From the NCBI GenBank assembly GCA_046756405.1, contig JBHHWH010000025.1, positions 1 through 30,543 of the forward strand: 30,543 bases of DNA, written 5' to 3'. Below are positions 9,995-18,121 of this stretch, piece after piece. Both the position numbers and the translations under genes were made by a program. Each line of letters begins with the position of its first letter. Position 1 is the first letter of the stretch. This DNA comes from JBHHWH01 sp046756405. Lineage in GTDB: Bacteria; Actinomycetota; Acidimicrobiia; Spongiisociales; ZC4RG35. Under the pieces are notes generated by a model that saw only the letters and a program-made list of their open reading frames with translations, was not told the DNA's origin and did no database searches.

Positions 9995-10682
9995 CCAGCC
10001 CGAGGCGCTGGCGGCTCTAGAAGCTGAGATCGTCCAGTGCCAGGCCTGTCCCCGTCTGGTGGCCTGGCGGGAGCAGGTGGCCAGGGAACGTCGCCGTGCC
10101 TTCGCCGACCAGGAGTACTGGGGCAGGCCCGTTCCGGGTTTCGGTGATCCCGAAGCCCGGCTGGTGGTGGTGGGGCTGGCCCCGGCAGCCCACGGGGCCA
10201 ACCGGACGGGCCGGATGTTCACCGGGGACCGCTCCGGCGACTGGCTGTACCGGGCGATGCATGCCGCGGGTTTCGCCAGCCAGCCCACCTCCAGCGACCG
10301 TGGTGACGGTCTGAAGCTCCGGGACGCCTGGGTGACTGCCGCGGTGCGCTGCGCCCCTCCGGCCAACAAGCCCACCCCCGAAGAGCGGGACAACTGCGCC
10401 CGCTGGCTGGACCGCGAGCTTGGGCTGCTAACCGAGGTCCGGGTCCTCGCTGCCTTAGGGGCCTTCGCCTATCGGGTTCTGTGGAATGCCCTGCGCCGGG
10501 CCGGGGTGGAGATGCCCACACCGCGGGTCCCCTTCGGCCACGGGGTCGAGGTGGAGGCGGACGGGAAGACCCTGATCGCCAGCTACCACCCCAGCCAGCA
10601 GAACACCTTCACCGGAAGGCTGACCGAAGAGATGCTGGAGAGTGTGTTCCGGAGGGCAGCGGAACTGGTAGATCAGCCCTAG
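9987..10682 (+). CDS. Uracil-DNA glycosylase, family 5 (UDGb) with Fe-S cluster
   Basis: A 231-residue DNA-repair glycosylase that removes uracil and related deaminated bases. The family 5 signature GLAPAAHGANRTGRMFTGD is at about 63-81, with the second active-site motif HPSQQNT at 201-207. Four cysteines fit the [4Fe-4S] ligands of family 4/5 enzymes: Cys18, Cys21, Cys122 and Cys137. The family 4 GExPG signature is absent, and GLAPAAHG points to family 5. GTG at 9987 overlaps the upstream membrane-protein gene by 8 nt. Being an Fe-S enzyme in the same transcript as the carrier Mrp, it may receive its cluster from it; that link is inference. Confidence 0.92.
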   Translation: MVNQPEALAALEAEIVQCQACPRLVAWREQVARERRRAFADQEYWGRPVPGFGDPEARLVVVGLAPAAHGANRTGRMFTGDRSGDWLYRAMHAAGFASQPTSSDRGDGLKLRDAWVTAAVRCAPPANKPTPEERDNCARWLDRELGLLTEVRVLAALGAFAYRVLWNALRRAGVEMPTPRVPFGHGVEVEADGKTLIASYHPSQQNTFTGRLTEEMLESVFRRAAELVDQP

Positions 10683-10797
10683 ACCCCCACCCGGTCCAAG
10701 ATGCGGTAGAGCACCGACGCCGGGGATGGACGTTGCGCAGACCGCCGAGGAGGCTCCGACCGTCGGGGGAAATCGTCGACGCAGAAGGGAGTGGGCT

Positions 10798-12036
10798 TCA
10801 TAGGGTGTTGAGCCCCGCTTCGAATAGTGACACCATTTCCTCCACCTGGTCGGTGGTCATGATCAGGGGCGGGGAGACCTGGAGACCTCCACCACCTATG
10901 GCTCTGGTGAGCACCCCCGCCTCCCGGCAGGCCGCGGCGGCTCGGTAGGGAAGGGTCTCATCGTCGCCTATGTCCAACTGGATGGCAGCCAGGGCCCCTA
11001 CGCCCCGCCGGATGTGGCTGACCATCTTCAGGTCCTCCAGGCGAAGCAGGGCATGGTGGATCTCGTTTTCCAGGGCCCGGGCCCGGTCGAGGAGGTTCTC
11101 CCGCTCGATGATGTCCATCACCTTGAGCCCGGCCACGCAGGCGGTGGTGTGGGCGGAGTAGGTGTAGCCGTGGCGGAAGATCAACCCCGGGGTAGTGAAG
11201 AAGGGCTCGGCGATGCGGGAGGCGGCAACGACGCCGCCCAGGGGGGCGTAGCCGCAGGTGACGCCCTTGGCGAAGGTGATCAGGTCGGGCTGGAGGTTGT
11301 AGAGGTTGGCGGCGAACCAGTCGCCTACCCGGCCGAACCCGGTGATCACCTCGTCGGAGATGTAGAGGCCTCCTGCCTCGCGGACGGCGTTGCGGACCTG
11401 CTGTAGGTACTCGGGGCTGACGGGTCGGATGCCTCCGGCACCGATCACCGCCTCCACGAAGATGCCGGCGATGCGGTCGGCGCCCACGTGGTCGATGGCC
11501 TTCTCCACCGCTTCGGCGTCGTCGTAGGGGACCAGCACCACATCGGAGACCAGGTCGCCGCCGTAGCCGAGACGGTTGGGCTCCATGCCTCCGAGGGAGG
11601 TGCCGTAGGTGTGCATCCCGTGGTAGGCCCACTCCCGGGCGATGAACACAGTGCGCTCCGGCTGGCCGATGGCGTTGAAATAACGGCGGGTGAGCTTGGC
11701 GGCGGTGTCCACCGCATCGGAACCTCCGGAGCCGAAGAAAACTTTGGAGCCAGGATCCGGGGAGACGGCGGCGATCCGTTCTGCCAGCTCCAGGGGAGGC
11801 CGTGTGGCGTAGTCGATGAACGCGTGGAAGGCGGGGAGCCGCCGGGCCTGTTCGGTCATGGCGTCGACGATCTCGTCCCGCCCGTAACCGACGTTCATGT
11901 ACCAGAGGGAGGCGGCGGCGTCGAGATAGCGGCGGCCCGCCTCGTCGTATACGTAGATGCCTTCGCCGCGGTCGACGATAAAGGGGGCGTGGGCCACCTT
12001 GCTCATCTCGGCGAAGGGATGCCAGAAAGAACCCAT
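10798..12036 (-). CDS. Class III (omega) PLP-dependent aminotransferase
   Basis: A 412-residue fold type I PLP enzyme, probably moving an amino group from an omega-amino acid, diamine or similar amine to a keto acid. GSGGSDA (102-108) binds the cofactor phosphate, YHG is at 138-140, SDEVITGFGR holds Asp228, and FAKGVTCGYAPLGG holds the Schiff-base Lys257. The ATG at 12036 (MGSFWHPFAEMSKVAH) matches the usual opening of this group. The frame is open further upstream to 12126, but only through the inverted-repeat region. Substrate cannot be fixed from sequence; a beta-alanine/putrescine-type aminotransferase is the general expectation, and the agmatinase-like gene at 14308 makes a polyamine link possible. 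The 115-bp gap downstream to the glycosylase gene shows nothing. Confidence 0.88.
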   Translation of the reverse strand: MGSFWHPFAEMSKVAHAPFIVDRGEGIYVYDEAGRRYLDAAASLWYMNVGYGRDEIVDAMTEQARRLPAFHAFIDYATRPPLELAERIAAVSPDPGSKVFFGSGGSDAVDTAAKLTRRYFNAIGQPERTVFIAREWAYHGMHTYGTSLGGMEPNRLGYGGDLVSDVVLVPYDDAEAVEKAIDHVGADRIAGIFVEAVIGAGGIRPVSPEYLQQVRNAVREAGGLYISDEVITGFGRVGDWFAANLYNLQPDLITFAKGVTCGYAPLGGVVAASRIAEPFFTTPGLIFRHGYTYSAHTTACVAGLKVMDIIERENLLDRARALENEIHHALLRLEDLKMVSHIRRGVGALAAIQLDIGDDETLPYRAAAACREAGVLTRAIGGGGLQVSPPLIMTTDQVEEMVSLFEAGLNTL

Positions 12037-12078
12037 GGCTCGGAGGCTAGCCGTGGGGAGCGGAAGCCCGGTCCAGAC

Positions 12079-12135
12079 AACCGTTCTGTGCGGGTCTACG
12101 GACCGTTTTGGTCCGCGGATCCGCACAGAACGGTT
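12079..12135. repeat. Large nested inverted repeat (cruciform-capable)
   Basis: Outer arms AACCGTTCTGTGCGG (12079-12093) and CCGCACAGAACGGTT (12121-12135) are perfect 15-bp complements and extend inward by three further pairs, one a G:T wobble. Inside sits a second hairpin, CGGACC (12099-12104) and GGTCCG (12110-12115), around the loop GTTTT. Together they fill most of the gap between the aminotransferase start and the end of the DUF4349 gene. Two stacked hairpins without an adjacent T-run are unusual for a simple terminator. Possibilities are a transcript-end structure, an operator for a dimeric regulator, or a remnant of a small repeat element. Confidence 0.75.
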
Positions 12136-12136
12136 T

Positions 12137-12160
12137 GGGGCCGCCCCGGAGGGCGGCCCC
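12137..12160. terminator. GC-rich hairpin, probable terminator of the DUF4349 gene
   Basis: GGGGCCGCCC (12137-12146) pairs perfectly with GGGCGGCCCC (12151-12160) over a 4-nt CGGA loop. It starts 24 bp beyond the stop of the minus-strand DUF4349 gene and lies immediately next to the large nested repeat. There is no real T-run on either side (TTCCGTT on plus, AAACCG on minus). Termination is therefore inferred from position and stem strength, as in many high-GC actinobacteria. Confidence 0.6.
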
Positions 12161-12184
12161 TTCCGTTAAGTAACAGCACCCAGT

Positions 12185-13135
12185 TCAGCCCTCCACTGAT
12201 GCCGGCTGGCCGCCACGGCGCCGGTCACGGAAGCGCCGGTACACCACGTAGGCCACTCCCAGGGGAAACGCCACGGTGAGCAGCAGCATCGGCAGGGCGA
12301 ACAAGACGAAGGCGATGGCACCATCGGCCAGGCTCTGAAGCGCCGCCACCAGGTCGCGGAGCGCCTCCCTGGCTGCCTCGACGGGAGCCCAACGCTCCTC
12401 CACGATGGGGGCTGCGGACGGCGTCTGGGTTATGTAGATGTCCAGACTGGCCAGGGCGGTGAGGTCTTCCAGCAGGTTGAGCTGGCCCTGGATCTGCTCG
12501 ATCTGGCCTCGCACAGACGAGATCTCCTGGAACACCCGCAGCAGCTTGTCAGGGTCGGCGTTGGGTTGGGAACGCACTTCGGCGAGGAGGGCCCGTAGCT
12601 CCACCTCCAGGGCCTCCAGGTTGGTGAGCCGGGCCTCCAGGTCGACGAACTGGTCGGTGACGTCCTGAGCGTTCTGGGACTCGGAGACCACCTCGTCCAC
12701 CGAGTCCTTGATGGCCCGCATCGTCTCGGTGAGCTTGTCGGCTGGGATCCGCACCGTGAGCGAGATCTCCGGCTGGGCCTCCTCCCCTTCGGCCGGGAAG
12801 ACGCTCGCCTGGGCGACGAAACCCCCCTGGGATTCCACCAGGGTCACGATCCGGTCATAGGCGGCCCGGGTGTCCCCGGCGCGGAGACTGAGGGAGGCGT
12901 TGCGGATCACCTTGCGGCCGTCCACCACGTTGAAGGCGACGTCGAAGTCGGCCGCTTGGTCGTAGGCGACACCCGCTTCTTCGAAGTCGGGCTCGACGGG
13001 GCGGGCTGCCGGGGCGAAGGTGACCGCCGGAGATCCGTAGGCCACGTCCTCGGTGTCGGTCAGGGCCTCTTCCGCGGCCTGGGTGCAGGCCACGGTCACC
13101 AGGGCCAGGACCAGGATGAGTGCTGAGCGTTTCAT
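12185..13135 (-). CDS. DUF4349 domain lipoprotein
   Basis: A 316-residue exported protein. The N-terminus MKRSALILVLALVTVACTQA is a lipoprotein signal with the lipid-accepting Cys17. A DUF4349-type domain follows (about 75-300): VIRNASLSLRAGD, VESQGGFVAQAS, LTVRIPADKLTETM, then a coiled coil at about 165-228 (DLEARLTNLEALEVELRALL), and a C-terminal helix at about 272-299 with a basic RRFRDRRRGG tail. The protein would be held in the membrane at both ends with the coiled-coil part outside. Function of the family is not known to me. ATG at 13135 is preceded by GAGAGGAGAA on the minus strand, a strong ribosome binding site. Confidence 0.88.
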   Translation of the reverse strand: MKRSALILVLALVTVACTQAAEEALTDTEDVAYGSPAVTFAPAARPVEPDFEEAGVAYDQAADFDVAFNVVDGRKVIRNASLSLRAGDTRAAYDRIVTLVESQGGFVAQASVFPAEGEEAQPEISLTVRIPADKLTETMRAIKDSVDEVVSESQNAQDVTDQFVDLEARLTNLEALEVELRALLAEVRSQPNADPDKLLRVFQEISSVRGQIEQIQGQLNLLEDLTALASLDIYITQTPSAAPIVEERWAPVEAAREALRDLVAALQSLADGAIAFVLFALPMLLLTVAFPLGVAYVVYRRFRDRRRGGQPASVEG

Positions 13136-13219
13136 GTCGTTCTCCTCTCAAGGGTCCTCTGCGGACTCGCCCCTTGGACGGAGAGAACTCAGCAACGGTT
13201 CCCGCCTACCGTTGGAGCC

Positions 13220-14248
13220 ATGTACGGAGGTGACCTGCGAGTCTTGGAGATCTACGGGGAGGCCAGCGATCTGGGTCGGGCCCATGGCGCCGAATGCGCC
13301 GCTCTGATCGCCAAGTATCTGGAGGACAGAATCGACCTGTGCACCGACGAGCGTTGGGGTGCGGGAGGGCTGAGCCGCGGCCAGGTGGTGGAGGCGGCGG
13401 CCGAGACCCTGGAGCACCACGAGCGGTTCTCCGAGAGCCTCTATGCCGAGCTGACAGCCCTCGCCGACGCCGCCGGGATCACCCCCGCCGAAGCGGTGGT
13501 GGTGGGCGGGTTCACCGACCTTCTCGACGTGCTGCGGGCGCGGGTGGCGACCACGGTCACCGAGGATGGCTGTACGGCGGTGATCGATCCCCGAGCCGGT
13601 GTGGTGGCCCAGACCTGGGATATGCACGCCTCCGCCGGGGAGTTCGTAGTTCTTCTCAAGTTGGATCCGATCACAGGACCCTGTGTCGTGGTGCAGACTA
13701 CGGCTGGGTGTCTGGGCCAGATCGGGATCAACGAGGCGGGCATCGCTATCGGCATCAACAACCTCACCACCGTGGGTAAACCCGGGGTCACCTGGCCCTT
13801 CGTGGTGAGACAGGTGCTGGCCCAGACCGACTTCGACGCCGCGGTTCAGGTGGTGTTAGAGGCCGACCTGGCAGGGGGTCACAACTTCCTGTTGATGGGC
13901 CCCGACGGAACCGGGGTGAACATCGAGGCCACCGCGGCCCACCGGGTGGTGACCCAGGTGAGCGGTGAGCCCTTCGTGCACACCAACCACTGTCTCTACG
14001 ACGCCACCGCCTCCGAGGAGGTGGAGCGGCTCCTCATGGACCAGGAGAGCAGCGATGCCCGCCTGGAGGTGGGATCGGAGCTGGCCGGGGACCTGGAGGC
14101 CTTCTTCGCCAACCCGACCATCTCCCGGCGCGGCGAGGGCCACGACGTGGCCACCTGCGGGGCGGTGATCATGGAGCCTCGGGAACGCCGGCTACGGGCG
14201 GTGTGGGGTCTGCCGGGCGAGCACCCATGGGAGACCTTCCAGCTCTAG
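13220..14248 (+). CDS. C45-family Ntn hydrolase (acyl-CoA:6-APA acyltransferase-like)
   Basis: A 342-residue protein of the isopenicillin N acyltransferase-like (peptidase C45) family. The predicted nucleophile is Cys118 in EDGCTAVIDP, which in this family is exposed by self-cleavage between Gly117 and Cys118. Supporting motifs are AQTWDMHA (about 135-142), GINEAGIAIGINNL, and THTNHC-like VHTNHCLYD. Relatives cleave or form amide bonds of small molecules; the real substrate is unknown, and penicillin production is not implied. ATG at 13220 lies 84 bp from the divergent DUF4349 start. Convergent with the agmatinase-like gene, with a 59-bp gap. Confidence 0.85.
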   Translation: MYGGDLRVLEIYGEASDLGRAHGAECAALIAKYLEDRIDLCTDERWGAGGLSRGQVVEAAAETLEHHERFSESLYAELTALADAAGITPAEAVVVGGFTDLLDVLRARVATTVTEDGCTAVIDPRAGVVAQTWDMHASAGEFVVLLKLDPITGPCVVVQTTAGCLGQIGINEAGIAIGINNLTTVGKPGVTWPFVVRQVLAQTDFDAAVQVVLEADLAGGHNFLLMGPDGTGVNIEATAAHRVVTQVSGEPFVHTNHCLYDATASEEVERLLMDQESSDARLEVGSELAGDLEAFFANPTISRRGEGHDVATCGAVIMEPRERRLRAVWGLPGEHPWETFQL

Positions 14249-14307
14249 GCGCCCTTTCTGTTCTCGCAAAGGTCCGGATTTGGGCCCTGGTGCATTAGGT
14301 ACGCGGG

Positions 14308-15312
14308 TTAGGAATGGGAGCGTCGCTCCGCCATGCCGTTGAGGGTCTCGAGGACGGCGCGGTTGGCCAGGTAGGCGGTCTGCTCGCCAGCGCCGTCGTA
14401 GGGTGGGGAGACCTCGACGATGTCGGCGCCCAGCACCTCCAGGTCCCGCCCCAGCCGGCGCAGGGTGTCGAGGAGCTGACGGGAGTCGAGACCACCTGGC
14501 TCAGGAGTGCCGGTCCCCGGGGCCAGGCCGGGGTCGACGACGTCGATGTCCACGGAGATGAACACTCCCTTGGCACCTCCGGCGATCGCATAATCGACCG
14601 CTTCGTCCACCACCGTGTCCAGCCCCCGTTCCACGATCTGGTCCATGCGGTAGGAGCGCATCTTCTGCTCCTTCATCCACTGCACCACCTCCGGCTCCGG
14701 CCAATAGCCGCGCAGGCCGATCTGGACGAAACGATGCCCGGGTACCGCCCCCGACTCGATAAGGCGGCGCATCGGGGTGCCGTGGCCGAGAAGGGAGCCA
14801 TTCTGGATGAAGCCGGTGTCGGCGTGGGCGTCGAAGTGGATCAGGGCGATCTCCCCGAAGCCGTGGACCCGGGCCACCCCCAGAGCATCTGGCCATGTGA
14901 TCGTATGGTCCCCACCCAGGACGATCGGCACTTTCCCGGCATCGGCCACGTCGGTGACCACGTCTGCGATCCGGCCGATGGAGATCTCCAGTTCCCCGGG
15001 ACGGACATAGACGTCGCCGATATCCACCACCCCCAGCGCTCCCAGGGGGTCGATGCCGGTGGGAAGGTGGGGCCGGTAGCCGTCCATAGCCCCGTAGTCG
15101 GCGTTGCGGATCGCCGCCGGTCCGAAGCGGGCCCCAGGCCGGTAGGAGGTACCCCAGTCGAAGGGAGCCCCCACGATCACCACCTGGGCATCGCCCAGGT
15201 CGGTCATCTTCGCCGCCGGTACCCCGAGGAAGGTGGAGCGGGAAGCGAAGGAGATGTACTCGGCGGAGGCGAAGGGGATCTCGGTCTTGCGCTGCTCGTA
15301 GGGGGTGTACAT
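14308..15312 (-). CDS. speB: Agmatinase-like ureohydrolase
   Basis: A 334-residue binuclear manganese enzyme of the arginase/agmatinase family, which would release urea from agmatine or another guanidino compound. Metal ligands are all present: His136 in GGDHT, Asp161/His163/Asp165 in FDAHADT, and Asp255/Asp257 in SVDIDVVDP. GTPEPGGLD (about 268-276) is the agmatinase-type loop. The N-terminal extension of about 40 residues and TSYRPGARFGP are typical of agmatinases. Guanidinobutyrase or guanidinopropionase activity cannot be excluded. It lies near a class III aminotransferase, so agmatine to putrescine to an aminoaldehyde is a possible local route. The ATG at 15312 is 58 bp from the divergent small gene. 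Confidence 0.88.
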   Translation of the reverse strand: MYTPYEQRKTEIPFASAEYISFASRSTFLGVPAAKMTDLGDAQVVIVGAPFDWGTSYRPGARFGPAAIRNADYGAMDGYRPHLPTGIDPLGALGVVDIGDVYVRPGELEISIGRIADVVTDVADAGKVPIVLGGDHTITWPDALGVARVHGFGEIALIHFDAHADTGFIQNGSLLGHGTPMRRLIESGAVPGHRFVQIGLRGYWPEPEVVQWMKEQKMRSYRMDQIVERGLDTVVDEAVDYAIAGGAKGVFISVDIDVVDPGLAPGTGTPEPGGLDSRQLLDTLRRLGRDLEVLGADIVEVSPPYDGAGEQTAYLANRAVLETLNGMAERRSHS

Positions 15313-15370
15313 CAGTGGCTAACGCTACCCGCGTCACGTTCTCCCCGACGATCTGGCATCATGTCATCCC

Positions 15371-15604
15371 ATGTCAGCTGAAGTCTCCGACCAGTCCGCC
15401 GCCGACCAGGACGCCCGTATGGGCCGGGCCATCGTGCGCGGCATCAAGGTTGCCCTCCCAACGGCGGTCGTCTTCCTCACCCTCGCCGTATGGCTAATCA
15501 CCGACCTGGAGCTGGCCGATGCCTTCGCTGCCGCTCTTCTTCCTTCGGTGCTGATCGGTGTCTTCGCCGGTGGCTTCTCCGGCGTGGCCGCCACCATGGA
15601 CTGA
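15371..15604 (+). CDS. Small membrane protein, two helices
   Basis: A 77-residue protein: a charged N-terminus (about 1-25), a helix at about 27-45 (VALPTAVVFLTLAVWLI), an acidic turn LELADA, and a second Gly/Ala-rich helix at about 52-75. Not recognised. Codon use matches the neighbours, and it sits between divergent agmatinase and the dapB-like gene, with 58 bp and 135 bp of spacer. ATG at 15371 is chosen; another in-frame ATG is absent upstream. The hydrophobicity pattern and codon bias support a real gene. Confidence 0.6.
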   Translation: MSAEVSDQSAADQDARMGRAIVRGIKVALPTAVVFLTLAVWLITDLELADAFAAALLPSVLIGVFAGGFSGVAATMD

Positions 15605-15739
15605 GTCCGAGGGTCGGCGTGACGTCGGTGACCTCGGCGATCCGCTTCCGGTACTGTCCGCGACGTAGCGGATTCGGTAGTCAAGTGGTCGTAGAGAAGT
15701 GAGATACGTGAGTTGTCGGGGAGAAAGAAACGCCGCGAG

Positions 15740-16486
15740 ATGATCCGTGTGGCCGTCTCCGGCGCCGGCGGCAAGCTGGCCACTCCCATCATCCAAGGGG
15801 TCGCCGCCGCTGACGACCTGGAGCTGTCCGCCCTCTACAACCCCAAGCGGGCGGGAACCGAGATGGCCGGGGTGACCATCACCGGCGACCCGGCTGAAGT
15901 GGAGGCCGAGGTGCTGGTGGAGACCGCCCATCCCGACGTCGTCTTCGACAACCTGGAGGCCTGGCATGAACGCGGCTTCGCTGTGGTGGTGGGCACTTCG
16001 GGGTTCACTCCGGAGCGTCTCGACCAGCTCAGGGAGATGTGGGGGGAGGAGACCCCCTGTCTGGTGGTGCCCAACTTTTCTATCGGGGCGGTGCTGATGA
16101 TGCGTTTCGCCGCCGAGGCCGCTCCGAGCTTCGAGGCCACAGAGGTGATCGAACGTCACCACGCCACTAAGCCCGACGCCCCTTCGGGGACGGCCCTGGC
16201 CTCGGCCATGGGGATCGCCTCCGCTGGGGGTCGGTCCGCTGAAGGCTCCGAGGAGCTTGTGCCCGGGGCTAGGGGGGCGTCGGTGGAGGGGGTGCGGGTC
16301 CACGCCGTGCGTCTTCCCGGGCTCATCGCCCACCAGGAGGTAGCCCTCTCCAACCCGGGGGAGATGCTCTCGATCACCCACCTCTCCACCTCCTATGAGT
16401 CCTTCGCCGCCGGGGCGCTCTTAGCGGTGCGGCGGATCCAGGAGCTTGGCGGCGGGGTCCATCTCGGCCTGGATACGGTGCTGTAG
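15740..16486 (+). CDS. dapB: 4-hydroxy-tetrahydrodipicolinate reductase (DapB family)
   Basis: A 248-residue NAD(P)H-dependent reductase of the DapB family, the second committed step of lysine/diaminopimelate synthesis. The Rossmann motif VSGAGG is at 6-11, the catalytic HH at 140-141 in ERHHATKPDAPSGTA with Lys144, and substrate-binding DAPSGTA at 146-152. NFSIGAVLMMRFA is also conserved. The frame extends to a TTG at 15713; the ATG at 15740 (MIRVAVSGAGG) fits the family start better. The stop is 2 nt before the start of a ThDP enzyme, so the two are co-translated. That pairing is not part of the usual lysine operon, and a different imine substrate is an alternative. Confidence 0.85.
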   Translation: MIRVAVSGAGGKLATPIIQGVAAADDLELSALYNPKRAGTEMAGVTITGDPAEVEAEVLVETAHPDVVFDNLEAWHERGFAVVVGTSGFTPERLDQLREMWGEETPCLVVPNFSIGAVLMMRFAAEAAPSFEATEVIERHHATKPDAPSGTALASAMGIASAGGRSAEGSEELVPGARGASVEGVRVHAVRLPGLIAHQEVALSNPGEMLSITHLSTSYESFAAGALLAVRRIQELGGGVHLGLDTVL

Positions 16487-16488
16487 CG

Positions 16489-18120
16489 ATGGCCAAGATC
16501 CACGGCGGTCAGATCATCGCCCGGGCCCTCAAGAACGAGGGCGTCGACACCTTGTTCACCCTCACCGGAGGCCACATCGTCCCCATCCTCGACGGCTGTG
16601 TCCAGGAGGGGATCCGCATCGTCGACTTCCGCCACGAACAGGCCGCCGCCCACGCCGCCGAGGCCTACACCCGACTCACCGGAAAGCTCGGCGTTGCTGC
16701 GGTCACCGCCGGGCCCGGGGTGACCGATACCGTCACCGCGGTGGCCACCGCCCACCATTCCGGCACCCCGATGCTGGTGCTGGGAGGGCGTCACCTGATC
16801 CGCCAGGAGCTGAAGGGCGGTCTCCAGGAGATGGACCACCCCAGGCTGTTGGAGTCGATCACCCGCTGGGCGGCCACCGCCTGGCAGGTGGACCGCCTCG
16901 CCGACTACATCGCCACTGCCGCCCGTCATGCCTTCGCCGGGCGGGGCGGTCCGGTGTTTCTCGACGTCCCCATGGATGTCCAATTTGACATGGTGGAAGA
17001 GACCGCGGTGCGCTTTCCTACCCACTGTCGGGCCGCCTACGACTTCGGGGCCGACTCGGCAGCCCTCGACGCCATCGTCGCTGCCCTGGACGGCGCGGAA
17101 CGGGTGATGATCTTCGCCGGGGCCGGACCCCGCGGAGGTGAGACCAGCCAGCTCGCCGAACTGGCTGAGATCCTCCAGGCCCCCACCTTCGTAAACAGCC
17201 GGGCCCGGGGGTCGCTGCGCTACGACCATCCTCTCCTCGGCAACTACACCCGATCCAAGGCCATGGCCGAAGCCCAGGTGGTGCTGGCCCTGGGGGTGGA
17301 CTGGGACTTCCGCACCGGCTATGGGGAGAAGATCTCACCGGAGGCCACGGTCATCCAGGTGGACGCCGACGCCGCCAAGGTGGGATGGAACCGCCCGGCT
17401 CCTGTCGGCATCGTCGCTGATCCAGTCACGGTCGTGGCCCAACTCGTAGAACGGGCCGAGGAGATTCGTCGCACCGAGATGCCAATCTGGACCAAAGAGA
17501 TCCAGGAGGCCGAGGCCGCCAAGCGGGAGGCGGCCCTCACAGAAGCGGCCGACGACTCCTCCCCGGTGATGCCACAGCGCTTCGCCAGGGAGGTAGCGGA
17601 GTTCTTCGGTCCCGACGCCATCGTGGCCGTGGACGGAGGCGACATCGTCTCCACCACCGCCCGCTGGCTCCAGGTCTCTACCCCTGGTCATGTCCTCGAC
17701 CCCGGTGCCTTCGGCACTCTGGGCACCGGCCCCGCCTACGCCATCGCCGCCAAAGTCGCCTTCCCCGACAAGGTGGTGGGCATCGTCTACGGCGACGGCG
17801 CCTTCGGGTTCAATGCCATGGAGTACGACACGATGGTCCGGTTGGGCTTGCCCATCGTCGGGGTGGTGGGCAACGACGGGGTGTGGAACAACATCAAGAC
17901 TTTCCACCGCATGGCCTACCCGGATCGGCTGGTCGCCACTGACTTGGGAATCCGCCCCTACCACGAGATGGTCAAGGCCCTTGGCGGCTATGGGGAGTTC
18001 GTCGACGACCCGGCGGAGATCCGCCCCGCCCTGGAACGGGCCAGGGAGTCGGGCCTGCCGGCGCTGGTGAACGTCCACATCGCCGAGACGATGCGGATGT
18101 CGTCGAACTACTCGCAGTAG
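16489..18120 (+). CDS. Thiamine diphosphate enzyme, acetolactate synthase-like
   Basis: A 543-residue ThDP-dependent enzyme with the normal three-domain layout. The cofactor-activating Glu50 is in DFRHEQAAAHAAEAY, and GPGVTDTVTAVATAHHSGTP matches the N-terminal domain. The Mg-ThDP motif starts GDGAFGFNAMEYD at residue 435 and ends with an N-N pair (VWNN). Sequence around GGLQEMDHPRLLESITRW recalls 2-hydroxyacyl-CoA lyase/oxalyl-CoA decarboxylase relatives as much as true acetolactate synthases. No small regulatory subunit (ilvN) follows, which argues against classical valine/isoleucine synthesis. ATG at 16489 lies 2 nt after the dapB-like stop. Confidence 0.82.
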   Translation: MAKIHGGQIIARALKNEGVDTLFTLTGGHIVPILDGCVQEGIRIVDFRHEQAAAHAAEAYTRLTGKLGVAAVTAGPGVTDTVTAVATAHHSGTPMLVLGGRHLIRQELKGGLQEMDHPRLLESITRWAATAWQVDRLADYIATAARHAFAGRGGPVFLDVPMDVQFDMVEETAVRFPTHCRAAYDFGADSAALDAIVAALDGAERVMIFAGAGPRGGETSQLAELAEILQAPTFVNSRARGSLRYDHPLLGNYTRSKAMAEAQVVLALGVDWDFRTGYGEKISPEATVIQVDADAAKVGWNRPAPVGIVADPVTVVAQLVERAEEIRRTEMPIWTKEIQEAEAAKREAALTEAADDSSPVMPQRFAREVAEFFGPDAIVAVDGGDIVSTTARWLQVSTPGHVLDPGAFGTLGTGPAYAIAAKVAFPDKVVGIVYGDGAFGFNAMEYDTMVRLGLPIVGVVGNDGVWNNIKTFHRMAYPDRLVATDLGIRPYHEMVKALGGYGEFVDDPAEIRPALERARESGLPALVNVHIAETMRMSSNYSQ

Positions 18121-18121
18121 G

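Noticed and set aside
11488..12279. 263-codon plus-strand frame over the aminotransferase start and hairpin region
   Set aside because: Antisense shadow that crosses the inverted repeats; no family features.
14314..15381. 355-codon plus-strand frame over the agmatinase-like gene
   Set aside because: Shadow of the coding strand; no motif, and the minus-strand product has all metal ligands.
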